This document shows, one piece after another, positions 62,349 to 64,000 of a DNA stretch of 64,000 bases. The position numbers and the translations under genes are program-made. Within the stretch, counting starts at the first letter, position 1, and each line of letters starts with the position of its first letter. Source of the DNA: Branchipolynoe longqiensis (Eukaryota > Annelida > Polychaeta > Phyllodocida > Polynoidae); contig CM059186.1 of the NCBI GenBank assembly GCA_030323885.1, positions 172,568,351 through 172,632,350 on the forward strand, read 5' to 3'. A model generated the notes under the pieces. It was not told where the DNA came from, ran no database searches, and was given only the letters and a program-made list of their open reading frames with translations.

Positions 62349-62897
62349 AGTTGCATAGTCTGATGGTTTTGAGTTTTTTTTCATTTTCTGAGATTTATAA
62401 ACATATTATGTTAATTGTTATAATCTACCTTACTTTTGCTTGAAGTAACTTTCATTTTAAATGGCTAACTTTTGAAGTGAGATATTTGAAGTGTAAACAT
62501 GCTAAATTAATTTCAGCAAGCTTGCCAAAACGCTGACACCATAGGCTTCTGCAGTAACATAATTCTATTACATTGCCTCAGTGTTCGCTTCTATGTGGCG
62601 ACAAATGTTTAATAAGTGCACCAGTATCTAAGTTAGATATTATCGCGGGGGTGGTGAAAATGGGAAATATTGCCCCTAAAGCATGAATCAAACCCATATC
62701 TCTTCCATTCCGGGCCAGTGTGCTAACCGTTACACCACCGAGGCTCCCTGATGTCACCATCCTACCCACGCCTACCTGTCTATGCGGCTCCTTACCTGAG
62801 AGGTCAGTGCAGACTACTGCAATATGTAGAATCGAATCTATATAATTATCTTTTGATTTTGATAATTTGATGTTTTCATCGGACAATGCGCCTTTAA
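62345..62897 (+). mobile_element. TTAA-MITE carrying a solo LTR insertion
   Basis: TTAAAGTTGCATAGTCTGATG at the left, CATCGGACAATGCGCCTTTAA at the right, and a 181-bp solo LTR of the TRIM-like family inserted at 62,641. The left TTAA is shared with the neighbouring MITE. Confidence 0.85.
62641..62821 (-). mobile_element. Solo LTR of the tRNA-bearing TRIM-like family
   Basis: 181 bp matching one LTR of the 27.3-kb element from end to end. Flanked by ATAT on both sides (62,637-62,640; 62,822-62,825). Other MITE copies read GTTAGATATGTAGAATC here, which is the unoccupied target, so the duplication is certain. The tRNA-like block is at about 62,673-62,744 and has decayed. Confidence 0.88.
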
Positions 62898-63240
62898 TGG
62901 GCAGATATTCGCAGGCAGGCTTTCAGTGACAATCTAGTTGAGACAACGGACGGTAGGGGGCGCGTTACAACCACCGTGACAGCCGCTCATTAACACGAGC
63001 CACGCAACCACCACTCAAACTGAGACACAAATCATTGCGTTTTAAAAAAGAGAGACAGAGAGACAGAGAGACAGGGGAGATACAATTTTACCAGATCACA
63101 CCATCAGGCAATTAGCACATGTTATGCTGAGTGGTTCCATATGTAAGACTGGCTGGCACGAAACACAACCTCCTCCTCCTACACCGGAAACAACGCGGGA
63201 CGCTGGTGCCACTAAATGTCTTCTTTTCTTTTTTTTCAGT
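62898..63240. other. Unique sequence, no gene
   Basis: GACGGTAGGGGGCGCGTTAC (about 62,950) resembles a CTCF core. (AGAGAGAC) run at 63,050-63,072. Nothing else. Confidence 0.4.
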
Positions 63241-63244
63241 ATGG

Positions 63245-64000
63245 TTACCACCCATAACAATGTTTAAACATTATGTATGCGTCGATGCATGCGAATTTTC
63301 ATGATGATTGAATGATAAATTGGAGTCACATCCTTTCCTCCATGCATACGTCTGTTATTGCTTCTAGCAGACGACATTGATTACCACACACAAAGATTAT
63401 TCATTCAAATTTCAAAGATAAATCAGAGTTGCACCCCCCCCCCCCTATTCATACATCTTGTGTTGATATTGCCGCTAACAGACAACATTGGTTATTACAT
63501 ACAATGCTTGGATATTATTTATTCGTAAATATATGTGAATTCCATGATAAATTAGAGGCGCATACTCCCCCCCCCACACACACACACACATACCCACCTT
63601 TTGTTGTTATTGCTCCAAGCAGACGACTTTGATTATCACATGCAATGATTAGACATTATTTATACGAAACTATATGCGCATTTAATGAGAAATTAGAAGT
63701 GCATCGTCCTCCCACAAACACCTTTTGTTGCAATAACATTGATTACCACAGTCATGTTATTTATGCGAAACTACATGAGAATTTCAATGATAAATGGAAG
63801 TTATTTTCTACCCCCCCCCCCCGCCATCACACACCTTTTGTTGCTCTTGCTCCAAGCAGACGACATGTATTACCACATTCAATATTTAAACGTTATTCAT
63901 AAGTGAATACATGCAAATTTCAGTGATAAATTAGAGTCGCATCCCCATCACACACCTCTTGTTGCTATTGCTCCTAGCAGACGACTTTGCTTATCACATA
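63245..64000. repeat. Satellite of about 110-135 bp with a C run in each unit, continuing past the right edge
   Basis: Each unit contains TTGTTGCTATTGCTCCTAGC, AGACGACTTTGATTACCACA, an AT-rich middle with CATGCGAATTTCATGATAAATTAGAG, then GCATC and a C-rich stretch of variable length (C11-C13 in three units, CACACA in one). Six units are visible, 70-85 % alike. Confidence 0.85.

Overview
This is a repeat-dominated eukaryotic intergenic or heterochromatic window, not a bacterial or phage one. Nearly everything that can be named is a transposable element, a SINE or tandem DNA. No complete host gene is visible. Two copies of a tRNA-headed SINE whose body resembles one I know from mollusc genomes (13.1 and 59.9 kb), together with tyrosine-recombinase retrotransposons, RTE-type LINEs and dense MITEs, suggest a marine invertebrate, most likely a mollusc. 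That assignment is from memory and is an inference. Three runs of about 500 Ns (10,087, 32,916 and 54,847) mark assembly gaps. Each lies in or beside tandem repeats.

0-10 kb: a tyrosine-recombinase (DIRS/Ngaro-like) retrotransposon. A gag-like ORF runs in from the left edge. It is followed by reverse transcriptase, RNase H and a tyrosine recombinase. A 4.29-kb unit holding only the pol and recombinase part (1497-5786) is repeated directly (5787-10086), and the first gap opens at the unit boundary. Both copies share an in-frame UAG, a frameshift, a YLHD catalytic box and the same inserted 504-bp element. They carry different, non-overlapping stops in the recombinase.

10-36 kb: long strand-asymmetric microsatellites and minisatellites, many SINEs, several MITE families, 3' fragments of LINEs, a perfect four-unit heat-shock-element motif (29.44 kb), and a 27-bp minisatellite whose unit contains a CTCF-type core motif (35.3-36.3 kb).

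36-48 kb: an RTE-like LINE with an intact 668-codon reverse transcriptase frame on the minus strand, followed by TIR elements (pogo-like, TA-flanked, foldback) and SINEs. 48-64 kb: a probable Gypsy-type solo LTR, heptamer-repeat DNA, a CpG-rich stretch near 57.9 kb, a large nest of TTAA-flanked MITEs, a 22-bp minisatellite that seems to have grown inside one of those MITEs, and the start of a satellite of about 125 bp that runs off the right edge.

The most unusual object is a family of small elements (about 500 bp) found at 3.8, 8.1, 27.3 and 40.1 kb, with a solo form at 62.6 kb. Each has terminal direct repeats of about 182 bp with TG...CA ends, 4-bp target duplications, a primer-binding site that looks like tRNA-His, a polypurine tract, no coding capacity, and a tRNA-like Pol III unit inside each terminal repeat. 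This is the layout of a TRIM (a miniature LTR retrotransposon) with an RNA gene in its LTR, comparable to the plant element Cassandra and its 5S rRNA.
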